A stretch of 64,000 nt of DNA. Origin: Flavobacterium xinjiangense. GTDB taxonomy: Bacteria > Bacteroidota > Bacteroidia > Flavobacteriales > Flavobacteriaceae. The stretch lies in NCBI RefSeq assembly GCF_900142885.1, contig NZ_FRCL01000012.1, positions 50,125 through 114,124 on the forward strand, written 5' to 3'. A program made the position numbers and the translations under genes. This document shows, in pieces, positions 55,552 to 64,000 of this stretch. A model generated the notes under the pieces. It had not been told where the DNA came from. It searched no databases and saw only the letters and a list, made by a program, of their open reading frames with translations. The first letter of the stretch is position 1; every line of letters begins with the position of its first letter.

Positions 55552-56172
55552 ATGGAATTTTCTTCAAAATTAATTGAAAAAGCAGTCAATGAAATGTCTC
55601 AATTGCCTGGAATCGGTAAGCGAACGGCATTGCGATTAGTATTGCATTTATTGAAACAACCCAAGGAACAAACAGGCTTTTTGGCGCAAGCAATAGTGAC
55701 TATGCGCGAAGATATCAAGTATTGTGAAAGCTGTCATAATATCTCTGATAGTATACTTTGTGAAATTTGCGCTAACAAAAACAGAAATCATCAGATCATA
55801 TGTATTGTTGAGGATATACGAGATGTGATGGCTATAGAAAACACAGGTCAATTCAGAGGAATCTATCATGTTTTAGGAGGTAAAATTTCACCAATAGACG
55901 GTGTTGGTCCTAGTCAGTTAAATATAACTACGCTTGTTGAAAAAGTAAAATCAGGAAGTGTAAACGAAATAATTTTTGCTTTAAGCTCCACAATGGAAGG
56001 GGATACAACCAATTTTTATATCTATAAACAAATTGGCGAAAGCGAGATAATTATATCAACAATTGCACGAGGAATTTCAGTAGGAGATGAATTAGAATTC
56101 GCTGATGAAGTCACCTTGGGAAGAAGTATATTGCACCGAGTTCCTTTTGAAAAGGCCTTTAAAAATAATTAA
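55552..56172 (+). CDS. recR: Recombination protein RecR
   Basis: RecR works with RecO and RecF to load RecA at gaps. The 206-residue protein has the helix-hairpin-helix start [20 protein letters not shown] near residues 15-34, a C4 zinc finger [16 protein letters not shown] near 58-73, and the Toprim domain [18 protein letters not shown] near 81-98. It stands alone, upstream of the polysaccharide locus, with a probable leaderless transcript. Confidence 0.97.
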   Translation: MEFSSKLIEKAVNEMSQLPGIGKRTALRLVLHLLKQPKEQTGFLAQAIVTMREDIKYCESCHNISDSILCEICANKNRNHQIICIVEDIRDVMAIENTGQFRGIYHVLGGKISPIDGVGPSQLNITTLVEKVKSGSVNEIIFALSSTMEGDTTNFYIYKQIGESEIIISTIARGISVGDELEFADEVTLGRSILHRVPFEKAFKNN

Positions 56173-56217
56173 TCCATTTAAAAAATAGCGATTCTTTTTA
56201 AATAGTAAATGAAAACC

Positions 56218-56225
56218 TATATTTG
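56218..56225 (+). promoter_or_regulatory. -7 box of the polysaccharide locus
   Basis: TATATTTG matches TAnnTTTG, 17 bases before the ATG of the export lipoprotein gene. Confidence 0.6.
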
Positions 56226-56242
56226 TCGTTAAAAAGATTGAA

Positions 56243-57034
56243 ATGAGCAAGTCAGTAGTCTATTTATTGCTATGTATTAGTGTTTTATTATCTTCGTGTA
56301 TCCCAACGCAGGATTTAATTTATCTTCAAAAAAAGGATAATTCAAGTGATGAAATGTCGATTTCGGTGGTTGAGTCAAAACCGTATAGATTGCAAACGAA
56401 TGATGTTTTGAGTATCACGATTAAGGCAATTGATCCTAAATTAGTAGCGATTTTTAGTACGACGAATCAAGGAGAAACGGGTAAGTCAGAAACGGGATTG
56501 TATTTTGATGGCTTTACCGTGGATGATCATGGAAATATTAGAGTGCCGGTATTAGGAGAACTAAATGTGATCGGTTTTACTTTGGAGGAAATAAGATTGA
56601 GAATTGAGAAACAATTATTAGCGGAATATTTCAATAAGGAAGCCAATATTTTTGTCACTGTTAAATTAGCAGGATTTCGCTATACCATCAATGGAGAAAT
56701 AGGAAGTACGGGAACTAAAACTTTATTTCAAGAACATGTAAATGTAATGGAAGCGATTGCAAATGCTGGGGATATAACCATTACCGGGGATAGAAAAGCG
56801 GTTACAATCATGAGAAAAACACCTACGGGAGTCCTGATGCATGATATTGATCTTACAGATATTAATGTAATGAATTCTCCTTATTTTTATTTACAACCCA
56901 ATGATTATATTTATATAAAACCGCTCAAGCAAAAAACTTGGGGAACCGGAAAAACCGGAATAGAATCCTTCAGTACTATCACTACATTATTTTCAGTGGC
57001 AACAACAATCTTCTTTTTACTATTTAAAAATTAA
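56243..57034 (+). CDS. Polysaccharide export lipoprotein (Wza-like)
   Basis: A 263-residue outer-membrane polysaccharide export protein. It has a lipoprotein signal with lipobox LLSSC (Cys near residue 19), a Poly_export domain starting YRLQTNDVLSITIKAIDPKLVAIF near 48-71, and SLBB-like strands (FRYTINGEIGSTGTKTLFQEHVNVMEAI near 145-172). It ends in a hydrophobic helix (FSTITTLFSVATTIFFLLF) that probably forms the outer-membrane segment. It works with the co-polymerase/tyrosine kinase encoded 15 bases downstream. Confidence 0.9.
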   Translation: MSKSVVYLLLCISVLLSSCIPTQDLIYLQKKDNSSDEMSISVVESKPYRLQTNDVLSITIKAIDPKLVAIFSTTNQGETGKSETGLYFDGFTVDDHGNIRVPVLGELNVIGFTLEEIRLRIEKQLLAEYFNKEANIFVTVKLAGFRYTINGEIGSTGTKTLFQEHVNVMEAIANAGDITITGDRKAVTIMRKTPTGVLMHDIDLTDINVMNSPYFYLQPNDYIYIKPLKQKTWGTGKTGIESFSTITTLFSVATTIFFLLFKN

Positions 57035-57049
57035 AATACATTTCAAAAA

Positions 57050-59518
57050 ATGTTAGACATAAAAGATTTTTCAATTTTTGAAGACCAGGTAAGTTTTGAC
57101 TTTAAGGGTTTTTTAATAAAAATCGGTAGTTATTGGAAATGGTTTTTAATCAGTCTTTTAATTACCTTCACCATTGCTTATCAAGTTAATATCCGTAAAC
57201 AGAAAATTTACGGGATGGAAACTCTTATTTCCGTAAAAGAAGAAACAAATCCACTGTTTACCTCTACGACCAGTCTAGTTTTTAACTGGGGTGGTACTTC
57301 AGACCAGGTTCAAACTATTTCAACTACTTTACAATCGAGATCGCATAATGAATTAGTAGTTGATAAATTACAATATTATATTAGTTACCTGGTTCAAGGG
57401 AAATATAATTTGGAAGATGCCTATGGTGCGGTTCCTTTTTATGTAAATATAGATAAATCAAAAGGTCAATTATCTGGAGGTCTCATTGGTATCAAATTTT
57501 TGAGCGAAAATATCTATGAAATCAGAATTCCATTTGCAAGTCAAAACGTTTCTTTAATAACCTATTCTAATAATTCCTACAGTAATACAGCAGTTGAGCA
57601 GGGTGATTTTGTAAAAAGGTACAAGGTAGGAGAGCAGGTCTCATTGCCTTTTTTGAATTGGAAATTACAAATAAAAGACAATCCCGGTTTTTACAAAGGA
57701 AATGAATATTTTGTGCAGTTTAATGATTTTGATGGAACTGTTTCTGGTTATCGAGGAATAAATGTTCGGTCAGATGACAAGGGTGGTTCTATAATTACTT
57801 TAGGGATGCAAGGGCCTAATAAGGCAAGAATGGTCGAATATTTGAATGCGACTGTAAAAATGCTGATAAAAAGACAACTAGACAGTAAAAATCAATTTGC
57901 GACAAATACTATTGCGTTTATTGATAGTACCCTGGTTGCTATGGAATCTCAACTAAAGGAAACCGGAAATGAGCTGAAAACCTTTAGAAAAGACAAAAAT
58001 ATATATGATGTAGAAGCAGGGGGTGAAAAATTTTCTGATAAGATTCTCGAGTTTGATGTCAAGAAAGACGAGGTAACACGTAAAATGGCGTATTACAATT
58101 CTTTAAAATCATATTTAAGAAACAGCGTCGATTATTCTAAACTTCCAGCACCATCAGTGGCGGGTATTGATGATCCTAATATTGTAATGAATGTCTCTAA
58201 ATTGATTGGCCTTTCTGCACAAAGATCGGAGATGGCCTATGCGGTGAAAAGTGATAAGATATTCAAAGATTTTGACAACCAAATGGAGGCTGTCAAAAAC
58301 GTATTGTTAGAAAATATTTCTACAGCAAAAGCTTCTTTGCAAGGCGATTTAGCGGTGGTTAGCAGTAAAATTAACGAAACGGAAAGTACCATTAAACAGC
58401 TTCCGGAAGACCAACAAGAGTTGATTAAGATTAAAAGAAAATATGATTTAAGTGATAATATTTATAGCACTTTTCTTCAAAAAAGGAGTGAAGCTGATAT
58501 TGTTAAAGCGGCAAATTTATCAGATATTCATTTTATAGACCCTGCAAAGGATATAGGCGGAGGACTTATCGGTCCAAAAACATCAGTTAATTATGTTTTG
58601 GCATTATTCCTGGGAATACTCTTTCCGTTGCTTTTTGTGTTTATAATTTTCTTTATCAATAATTCTATTCAAAACACGGAGGATATAAGTAAATTAACAA
58701 AAATTCCTTTGATTGGAGTTATTGGGCTAAGTAAAGAGACTACTAATCTTGCAGTATTTGACAAACCAAAATCTGCTTTGTCAGAATCTTTTAGAGCCGT
58801 TCGTTCTTCACTTCAGTTTTTATATAAACAGCAACATGTAGATGGGGCGAAGACACTTATGATTACATCCTCGGTGAGTGGTGAAGGAAAAACGTTTTGC
58901 TCTCTAAATATTGCAACAGTATTTGCACTTAGCGGGAAAAAGACAGTTGTCATTGGTCTTGATTTAAGAAAACCTAAACTATTTGCTGAATTTAATTTAA
59001 CTAACGAGGTAGGGGTAGTCAATTATCTAATTAACCAAAAAACCGTTGACGAAATTATAATTCCTACACAAATTCCTTTTCTGGATGTTATTCTTTCCGG
59101 ACCGGTTCCTCCCAATCCGGCAGAGATGATCATGAGTGAAAGAATGAAGGATTTAATGGAAGAATTAAAGAAAAAATACGATTATATTATATTGGATACT
59201 CCGCCGGTTGGACTGGTATCTGACACTTTAGAATTAGCGCAATATTGTGATGTAACCTTATATATAGTAAGACAGAATTTCACCAAAAAAGAAATGATTA
59301 CACTTCTGAATAATAGGGTTAAACGTGGAGAGTTAAATAATACTAGTATTATTTTGAATGGGTTTGAGAACAAGGCGAAATATGGTGCTGGATATGGGTA
59401 CGGCTATGGATATGGCTATGGATACGGGACGTATTCAAATGGATATCATGAGGAGGACAGACCAAAAACTATCTATGAAAGAATACTTAAAATAGTACGT
59501 CCAAGAGTTTCTAAATAA
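57050..59518 (+). CDS. Polysaccharide co-polymerase with tyrosine autokinase domain (Wzc-like)
   Basis: An 822-residue inner-membrane protein controlling polymer assembly and export. The Wzz-like part has membrane segments near residues 29-48 and 513-535 enclosing a large periplasmic coiled region. The cytoplasmic BY-kinase has Walker A SSVSGEGKTF near 606, Walker A' VIGLDLRKPKL near 632 and Walker B YIILDTPPVG near 709. The C-terminal tail carries nine tyrosines within 22 residues, six in a YG repeat, the usual autophosphorylation cluster. It is fused as one protein, as in Proteobacteria, and sits between the export lipoprotein and the epimerase. Confidence 0.93.
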   Translation: MLDIKDFSIFEDQVSFDFKGFLIKIGSYWKWFLISLLITFTIAYQVNIRKQKIYGMETLISVKEETNPLFTSTTSLVFNWGGTSDQVQTISTTLQSRSHNELVVDKLQYYISYLVQGKYNLEDAYGAVPFYVNIDKSKGQLSGGLIGIKFLSENIYEIRIPFASQNVSLITYSNNSYSNTAVEQGDFVKRYKVGEQVSLPFLNWKLQIKDNPGFYKGNEYFVQFNDFDGTVSGYRGINVRSDDKGGSIITLGMQGPNKARMVEYLNATVKMLIKRQLDSKNQFATNTIAFIDSTLVAMESQLKETGNELKTFRKDKNIYDVEAGGEKFSDKILEFDVKKDEVTRKMAYYNSLKSYLRNSVDYSKLPAPSVAGIDDPNIVMNVSKLIGLSAQRSEMAYAVKSDKIFKDFDNQMEAVKNVLLENISTAKASLQGDLAVVSSKINETESTIKQLPEDQQELIKIKRKYDLSDNIYSTFLQKRSEADIVKAANLSDIHFIDPAKDIGGGLIGPKTSVNYVLALFLGILFPLLFVFIIFFINNSIQNTEDISKLTKIPLIGVIGLSKETTNLAVFDKPKSALSESFRAVRSSLQFLYKQQHVDGAKTLMITSSVSGEGKTFCSLNIATVFALSGKKTVVIGLDLRKPKLFAEFNLTNEVGVVNYLINQKTVDEIIIPTQIPFLDVILSGPVPPNPAEMIMSERMKDLMEELKKKYDYIILDTPPVGLVSDTLELAQYCDVTLYIVRQNFTKKEMITLLNNRVKRGELNNTSIILNGFENKAKYGAGYGYGYGYGYGYGTYSNGYHEEDRPKTIYERILKIVRPRVSK

Positions 59519-59542
59519 TTGGATTTTTTAAATTAAGAAAAG

Positions 59543-60526
59543 ATGGAAAATGATATTAAAAATACGGTATTAATTACAGGTGGAGCTGGATTTATAGGCT
59601 CTAATCTATGTGAATATTTTTTATCTAAGGGACATAAAGTGGTTTGTTTTGATAATTTTGCAACGGGATACCGACACAATCTTAAAGATTTTATAAACAA
59701 TGCAAATTTTCTTTTAATTGAAGGGGATATACGTAATGCTACCGATTGTCAAAATGCTGTAAAGGGCGTTGATTATGTTTTGCATCAGGCAGCTTTGGGA
59801 TCTGTGCCTCGTTCCATCAATGATCCGATTACTACTAACGATGTTAATGTCTCGGGTTTTTTGAACATGCTAGTTGCTTCAAGAGATGCTAATGTGAAAC
59901 GATTTATATATGCTGCAAGTTCATCTACTTATGGGGATTCGGTGGGATTGCCAAAAGTAGAAGAGGTGATTGGAAAACCACTTTCTCCGTATGCAATTAC
60001 AAAATATGTAAACGAGTTATATGCAGAGATTTTTAGCAATACATACGGAATGGAAACTATAGGTTTGCGTTATTTTAATGTTTTTGGACGAAAGCAAGAT
60101 CCTAACGGAGCATATGCAGCTGTTATTCCAAAATTTGTGATGCAATTAATGCAATTGGAGAGCCCTCAAATTAATGGTGATGGAAACTATTCCCGTGATT
60201 TTACTTATATTGATAATGTTATTCAAATGAATGAATTGGCGATGTCAACAAAGAATGTGGAAGCAGTTAATACGGTTTATAACACCGCTTATGGTGATAG
60301 GAATACGTTAAATGACTTAGTGGGTTATTTGAAGGAATTCTTAGCTAAGTATGACGAAAGAATCGCCAATGTTGAAGTAGGGTATGGACCTAATAGAGCA
60401 GGAGATATTCCTCATTCTTTGGCTAGTATAGCCAAAGCGAAAGAATTATTGGGGTATGATCCAAAGTTCTCTTTGCAGGAAGGATTAAAAGAAGCGGTTG
60501 ATTGGTATTGGAAGAACCTTAGGTAA
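59543..60526 (+). CDS. UDP-N-acetylglucosamine 4-epimerase family protein (WbpP/TviC-like)
   Basis: A 327-residue extended SDR enzyme. The NAD loop is LITGGAGFIGSNLCEYF near residues 10-26. LHQAALGSVPRSINDPITTNDVN near 80-102 is typical of the WbpP/TviC group, the catalytic region has SSSTYGDS near 126 and YxxxK in SPYAITKYVNELYAEIF near 147-163, and GDIPHSLASIAKAKELLGYDP lies near the C-terminus. It probably interconverts UDP-GlcNAc and UDP-GalNAc (or the uronic acid forms), feeding capsule synthesis. It follows the kinase gene by 24 bases. Confidence 0.88.
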   Translation: MENDIKNTVLITGGAGFIGSNLCEYFLSKGHKVVCFDNFATGYRHNLKDFINNANFLLIEGDIRNATDCQNAVKGVDYVLHQAALGSVPRSINDPITTNDVNVSGFLNMLVASRDANVKRFIYAASSSTYGDSVGLPKVEEVIGKPLSPYAITKYVNELYAEIFSNTYGMETIGLRYFNVFGRKQDPNGAYAAVIPKFVMQLMQLESPQINGDGNYSRDFTYIDNVIQMNELAMSTKNVEAVNTVYNTAYGDRNTLNDLVGYLKEFLAKYDERIANVEVGYGPNRAGDIPHSLASIAKAKELLGYDPKFSLQEGLKEAVDWYWKNLR

Positions 60527-60555
60527 AAGAGGGATAATAGAATAAAATTGAAGAA

Positions 60556-61947
60556 ATGAAAATTACTAAAATATGTTGCATTGGTGCCGGATATGTTGGA
60601 GGTCCAACCATGGCAGTTATTGCGCAAAAATGTCCTGAAATTAAGGTAACTGTTGTTGATTTAAATGAAGAGCGTATTGCCGCTTGGAACGATGAGAATA
60701 TCGATAATATTCCGATTTATGAACCAGGTTTGGATAAAGTTGTTGCGGAGGCCAGAGGAAGGAACTTATTTTTCTCCACTGATGTTGAAAAGGCGATCGA
60801 TGAAGCCCAAATCATTTTTATTTCGGTGAATACGCCTACCAAAACCTATGGAAAAGGAAAAGGGATGGCAGCTGATTTAAAATATATTGAATTGTGCGCC
60901 AGACAAATTGCCAGAGTAGCAAAAGATAACAAAATAGTGGTAGAGAAATCAACTCTTCCGGTGAGAACAGCTGAAGCAATCAAAAGTATTTTGGATAATA
61001 CAGGGAATGGCGTTCAGTTTCAAATTCTGTCCAATCCTGAGTTTCTTGCTGAAGGAACCGCTGTGGAGGATTTGTTAAACCCTGATCGGATTTTAATAGG
61101 GGGGGATTCTACCCCAGAAGGGCAAAAAGCAATTCAGGCATTGGTTGATGTATACTCTAACTGGGTGGATGCTGATAAAATATTAACTACGAATGTTTGG
61201 TCTTCGGAATTATCAAAGCTGACTGCTAATGCTTTCTTAGCGCAAAGGATTTCATCGATTAATGCGATGTCTGAGCTTTGCGAAAAAACGGGAGCAGATG
61301 TAAATGAAGTTGCGAAAGCTATCGGGATGGATAGTAGAATTGGATCAAAATTCCTGAAAGCATCTGTTGGCTTCGGAGGTTCCTGTTTTCAAAAGGATAT
61401 TCTTAATTTAGTTTATATAGCAAAATCCTATGGATTAAATGAAGTAGCCGATTATTGGGAACAAGTAATCATCATGAATGATCATCAAAAAAGACGGTTT
61501 TCTAACAATATTGTACAAACGCTGTACAATACCGTTGCGGATAAAAAAATCACCTTTTTGGGTTGGGCTTTCAAAAAAGATACTAATGACACCAGAGAAT
61601 CAGCAGCCATTTATGTTGCTGATGATTTAATCAATGAAAATGCTAAAATTGCGGTCTTTGATCCTAAAGTATCCAGAAAAAAAGTATTGGCAGATTTGGA
61701 TTATTTAGAAACAAGAACCCCTTCATCTAATGAAAGGAATGTGTTGTCATTTGACAGTCCTTATGATGCCTGCGCAAATTCACATGCCATAGCAGTACTT
61801 ACGGAATGGGATGAGTTTATTCAATATGATTGGCTAAAAATATATGATTCGATGCAAAAACCTGCTTTTGTATTTGATGGAAGAAACATCTTGAATGGTC
61901 CGGCGCTAGAAGCCATTGGATTTATTTATCAAGGGATTGGTTCTTAA
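60556..61947 (+). CDS. ugd: UDP-glucose 6-dehydrogenase
   Basis: This enzyme oxidises UDP-glucose to UDP-glucuronate with two NAD. The 463-residue protein has [21 protein letters not shown] near residues 7-27, [21 protein letters not shown] near 93, [24 protein letters not shown] near 160, and the catalytic Cys in [11 protein letters not shown] near 273-283. Length and the KGKGMAADL segment match the eukaryote-like UGDH group also found in Bacteroidetes. It lies 29 bases after the epimerase gene and supplies uronic acid for the polymer. Confidence 0.94.
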   Translation: MKITKICCIGAGYVGGPTMAVIAQKCPEIKVTVVDLNEERIAAWNDENIDNIPIYEPGLDKVVAEARGRNLFFSTDVEKAIDEAQIIFISVNTPTKTYGKGKGMAADLKYIELCARQIARVAKDNKIVVEKSTLPVRTAEAIKSILDNTGNGVQFQILSNPEFLAEGTAVEDLLNPDRILIGGDSTPEGQKAIQALVDVYSNWVDADKILTTNVWSSELSKLTANAFLAQRISSINAMSELCEKTGADVNEVAKAIGMDSRIGSKFLKASVGFGGSCFQKDILNLVYIAKSYGLNEVADYWEQVIIMNDHQKRRFSNNIVQTLYNTVADKKITFLGWAFKKDTNDTRESAAIYVADDLINENAKIAVFDPKVSRKKVLADLDYLETRTPSSNERNVLSFDSPYDACANSHAIAVLTEWDEFIQYDWLKIYDSMQKPAFVFDGRNILNGPALEAIGFIYQGIGS

Positions 61948-61964
61948 AAGAAAATAATATGATT

Positions 61965-62004
61965 CTTTTGGATGTAATTATTAAAAAGTGATGGCATCCA
62001 AAGG
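61965..62004 (+). promoter_or_regulatory. Hairpin between ugd and the UpxY-like gene
   Basis: TTTGGATG (61967-61974) pairs with CATCCAAA (61995-62002), extended by G-U and C-G pairs. It sits 35 bases before the upxY-like ATG and has no T-run. It could be a regulatory leader or an RNA 3'-end hairpin. Confidence 0.45.
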
Positions 62005-62039
62005 GGCTAATAATAAAATATTTCAATACAAAACGCAAG

Positions 62040-62504
62040 ATGAATTGGTATGTAGTTTATACAAAACCTAAATGGGAGAGAAAAGTAGCGGAGCAATTAG
62101 GGAAAATTGGAATCGAATGCTATTGCCCATTAATAACGGTGGTGCGTCAATGGTCTGACAGGAAGAAAAAGATAGAGGTTCCTTTATTCAATTCTTATGT
62201 CTTTGTGCAGTTAGCAGAATCAGACCGGAATTTAGTATTTCAGTCTGCAGGTGCTGTACGTTATTTATTTTGGTTAGGAAAACCAGCAATCGTCAAAGAC
62301 GAAGAAATTGATGTAATAAGGAAGTGGCTTCATACTCCAGATTCATATGACGTTTCCTTAACTTCGATTCAGGTTGGGGATTCTATAGAACTAGAGTCAG
62401 GCCCATTTTCTAAACAGAAAGCAATTGTTAAAGAAGTTAATAAAACACATTATATTCTTGTTTTAGAATCACTAGGCTGTGTTTTGAAAATGAAGTTAAA
62501 GTAA
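62040..62504 (+). CDS. UpxY-like NusG-family transcription antiterminator
   Basis: A 154-residue NusG paralogue. The NGN domain begins MNWYVVYTKPKWERKVAEQL and includes PLFNSYVFVQLAESDRN near residues 54-70, then VRYLFWLGKPAIVKDEEI. A short KOW-like part follows (VGDSIELESGPFSKQKAIVKEV near 113-134). It resembles UpxY/LoaP-type factors that promote full-length transcription of capsule operons in Bacteroidetes. Its place inside the polysaccharide cluster supports that role. RNA polymerase and a leader RNA are the expected partners. Confidence 0.88.
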   Translation: MNWYVVYTKPKWERKVAEQLGKIGIECYCPLITVVRQWSDRKKKIEVPLFNSYVFVQLAESDRNLVFQSAGAVRYLFWLGKPAIVKDEEIDVIRKWLHTPDSYDVSLTSIQVGDSIELESGPFSKQKAIVKEVNKTHYILVLESLGCVLKMKLK

Positions 62505-62593
62505 ATGATAACATTTAGATAGTTTAAAAATGATTTACGGTACGTTTTTATATCGTTGCATTTTTTAACTGATAATAAAATATAAAAATTTAG

Positions 62594-63643
62594 ATGAAAA
62601 AAATATTAATTACCGGTGGAGCCGGGTTTATCGGGTCACATGTTGTCCGACTTTTTGTTACAAAATATAGCGAATATCAAATCTATAACCTGGATGCGCT
62701 TACTTATGCAGGGAATTTAGAAAATCTTGCAGATATTGAAAATGAGCCTAATTATACTTTTCTAAAAGGGGATATTACCGATGAAAGTTATATCACTAAT
62801 TTGTTTGAAAAACACCAGTTTGACGGCGTTATTCATCTTGCTGCTGAATCCCATGTTGACCGATCCATAGAAGATCCTATGGCATTTGTGAAAACGAACG
62901 TGATTGGGACTGTTAATTTGCTTAACGCAGCCAGAAAACTCTGGGCTAATAACACCGAGGGGAAACGGTTCTACCATATTAGCACCGATGAGGTATATGG
63001 TTCTTTGGGGGCAGAGGGTTTGTTTACGGAGACTACTTCATATGACCCTAACTCTCCGTATTCAGCTTCAAAGGCAAGCTCGGATCATTTTGTACGAGCT
63101 TATGGTGAAACTTATGGTTTGCCTTATGTACTGACGAATTGTTCTAATAACTATGGGCCGAATCATTTTCCTGAAAAATTAATTCCGTTATTCATTAACA
63201 ATATTATTACTAATAAAGCTTTGCCGGTTTATGGTGACGGGAATTATACCCGTGATTGGCTGTTTGTTGTAGATCATGCCAGAGCTATAGACTTGGTTTT
63301 CCATGAAGGAATAAATCATGAGACTTATAATATTGGAGGATTTAATGAATGGAAAAATATTGACCTAGTGCAATTATTGTGCTCGATCATGGATGATAAG
63401 TTGGGACGAGTTGTAGGTGAATCTGCAAAATTGATCACCTATGTCAAAGACAGACCAGGACATGATTTGCGTTATGCTATTGATGCAAATAAAATAAACA
63501 AACAGTTGGGTTGGGAGCCTTCAGTAACTTTTGAGCAAGGGTTAGAAATTACGGTTAATTGGTATTTGAATAATGCAGATTGGTTGAATAATGTAACTAC
63601 TGGGGAATATGCGACTTATTATAAAAAACAGTATTTGAAATAG
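62594..63643 (+). CDS. rfbB: dTDP-glucose 4,6-dehydratase
   Basis: RfbB/RmlB forms dTDP-4-keto-6-deoxyglucose, precursor of rhamnose and other deoxysugars. The 349-residue SDR enzyme has ILITGGAGFIGSHVVRLF at residues 4-21, HLAAESHVDRSIEDP near 81-95, the active-site STDEVYGSLG near 130, YxxxK in SPYSASKASSDHFVRAYGETYG near 153-174 and NNYGPNHFPEKLIPLFI near 184-200. The partner genes rfbA, rfbC and rfbD are not seen in the window; they may lie further right. Confidence 0.96.
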   Translation: MKKILITGGAGFIGSHVVRLFVTKYSEYQIYNLDALTYAGNLENLADIENEPNYTFLKGDITDESYITNLFEKHQFDGVIHLAAESHVDRSIEDPMAFVKTNVIGTVNLLNAARKLWANNTEGKRFYHISTDEVYGSLGAEGLFTETTSYDPNSPYSASKASSDHFVRAYGETYGLPYVLTNCSNNYGPNHFPEKLIPLFINNIITNKALPVYGDGNYTRDWLFVVDHARAIDLVFHEGINHETYNIGGFNEWKNIDLVQLLCSIMDDKLGRVVGESAKLITYVKDRPGHDLRYAIDANKINKQLGWEPSVTFEQGLEITVNWYLNNADWLNNVTTGEYATYYKKQYLK

Positions 63644-63684
63644 TCCTATTGTTATTTATCCGGATGTAATTAGAATTTTATTTT

Positions 63685-63757
63685 AAACACATAGAAACAT
63701 AGGTTTTTCTGGTTTTCAAAGAAATTTGGAAATAGAAGTCTATGTTTCTATGTGTTT
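63685..63757. repeat. Long perfect inverted repeat after rfbB
   Basis: AAACACATAGAAACATAG (63685-63702) and CTATGTTTCTATGTGTTT (63740-63757) are perfect complements over 18 bp, separated by 37 bases. It starts 42 bases after the rfbB stop. It could stabilise or terminate the transcript or be a mobile intergenic repeat. Confidence 0.75.
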
Positions 63758-63841
63758 TAATTTTTGGTTTGATCGGTATTCATGAATTTTTTCTCTTGTC
63801 TTGATTACTCACGCGTTAATAATTTATTGGAGTTGGTGAAT

Positions 63842-64000
63842 CGATGATTTCAAAAAAAACAAAAGATCAAGCCTCAATATTTTTATCCCAAAAATCATCG
63901 TACGTATTTCTCTATCGCGACCCCAGCCGCTCGTGTTCACACTCGACTCGGGGGTCACTCCCTTCTGCCAGCGCTGAAATTCTTACCGTGATTTTCTAGT
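63842..64000. other. Non-coding region with GC-rich edge, cut by the window
   Basis: No gene is seen from 63644 to the window end. Within it are a 9-bp inverted repeat CGATGATTT (63842-63850) / AAATCATCG (63892-63900), and a stretch from about 63916 with markedly higher GC than anywhere else here, holding GACCCC (63919-63924) / GGGGTC (63951-63956). It may be the edge of a repeat or mobile element continuing outside the window. Confidence 0.45.

Noticed and set aside
59391..59430. Microsatellite or CRISPR-like repeat
   Set aside because: The six-base periodicity comes from YG codons with varied third bases inside the Wzc-like gene.
61957..62011. Fifth copy of the dispersed hairpin element
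   Set aside because: Only the GGGGCTA end and a hairpin are present; the left CCWG box is missing, so it is reported as a separate hairpin.
63916..63998. Short minus-strand coding frame in the GC-rich edge
   Set aside because: It runs for about 27 codons to a stop and is open only to the window edge; no family is recognised, so it is not called as a gene.

Overview
This AT-rich window is a chromosomal segment of a Flavobacteriaceae bacterium, most likely Flavobacterium. Evidence for this is a SusC/SusD pair, a C-terminal type IX secretion sorting domain, the Bacteroidetes promoter pattern TAnnTTTG in front of many genes, start codons without Shine-Dalgarno sequences, and zinc-free S14 and L36 proteins. 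I see no tRNA, rRNA, CRISPR array or complete insertion sequence.

Layout. 1-6754: a truncated M3 peptidase, an unknown gene, purK-purE, and a DUF1800/DUF1501 pair with a relic of a second DUF1800 tail between them. 6955-20626: mixed housekeeping genes (hpt, adk, CNNM transporter, obg, glycosyltransferase and LpxH-like phosphatase, TPR protein, Mur ligase, GNAT, radC, HAD phosphatase, rarA, rhomboid, rlmB). 20697-27203: susC-susD and an Omp85-like outer-membrane protein. 27300-44660: the str, S10, spc and alpha ribosomal operons as one co-directional block (rpsL to rplQ with fusA, secY, infA and rpoA). It is interrupted by three non-coding spacers that hold regulatory-looking structures: before rplC, rpsH and rpsD. 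44870-56172: carA, an erythromycin-esterase-like protein, eno, gltA, two tandem pentein (arginine-deiminase-like) hydrolases, marC, a CoA-binding protein, a sodium:solute symporter and recR. 56243-63643: the start of a capsule/exopolysaccharide locus (export lipoprotein, tyrosine-kinase co-polymerase, UDP-sugar epimerase, UDP-glucose dehydrogenase, NusG-like UpxY, dTDP-glucose dehydratase). 63644-64000 is non-coding with a long inverted repeat and a GC-rich edge.

How the genes work together. The ribosomal block supplies the translation apparatus plus RNA polymerase alpha and SecY. The last region makes activated sugars and the polymer export machinery, probably under UpxY antitermination. purEK, hpt, adk and carA serve nucleotide supply; eno and gltA central carbon metabolism; the pentein pair probably arginine/citrulline breakdown.

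The most interesting non-gene signal is a dispersed hairpin element found four times (8139-8276, 18861-18943, 44713-44798, 53752-53889), always in the same orientation. Its closing helix shows compensatory changes between copies (CCAG/CTGG, CCTG/CAGG, CCTG/CGGG), and its inner stems differ in sequence but remain paired. The hairpins before rpsH and rpsD and the inverted repeat around the rplC promoter are candidate ribosomal-protein autoregulatory sites. All of these are sequence-level observations that need comparative or experimental tests.
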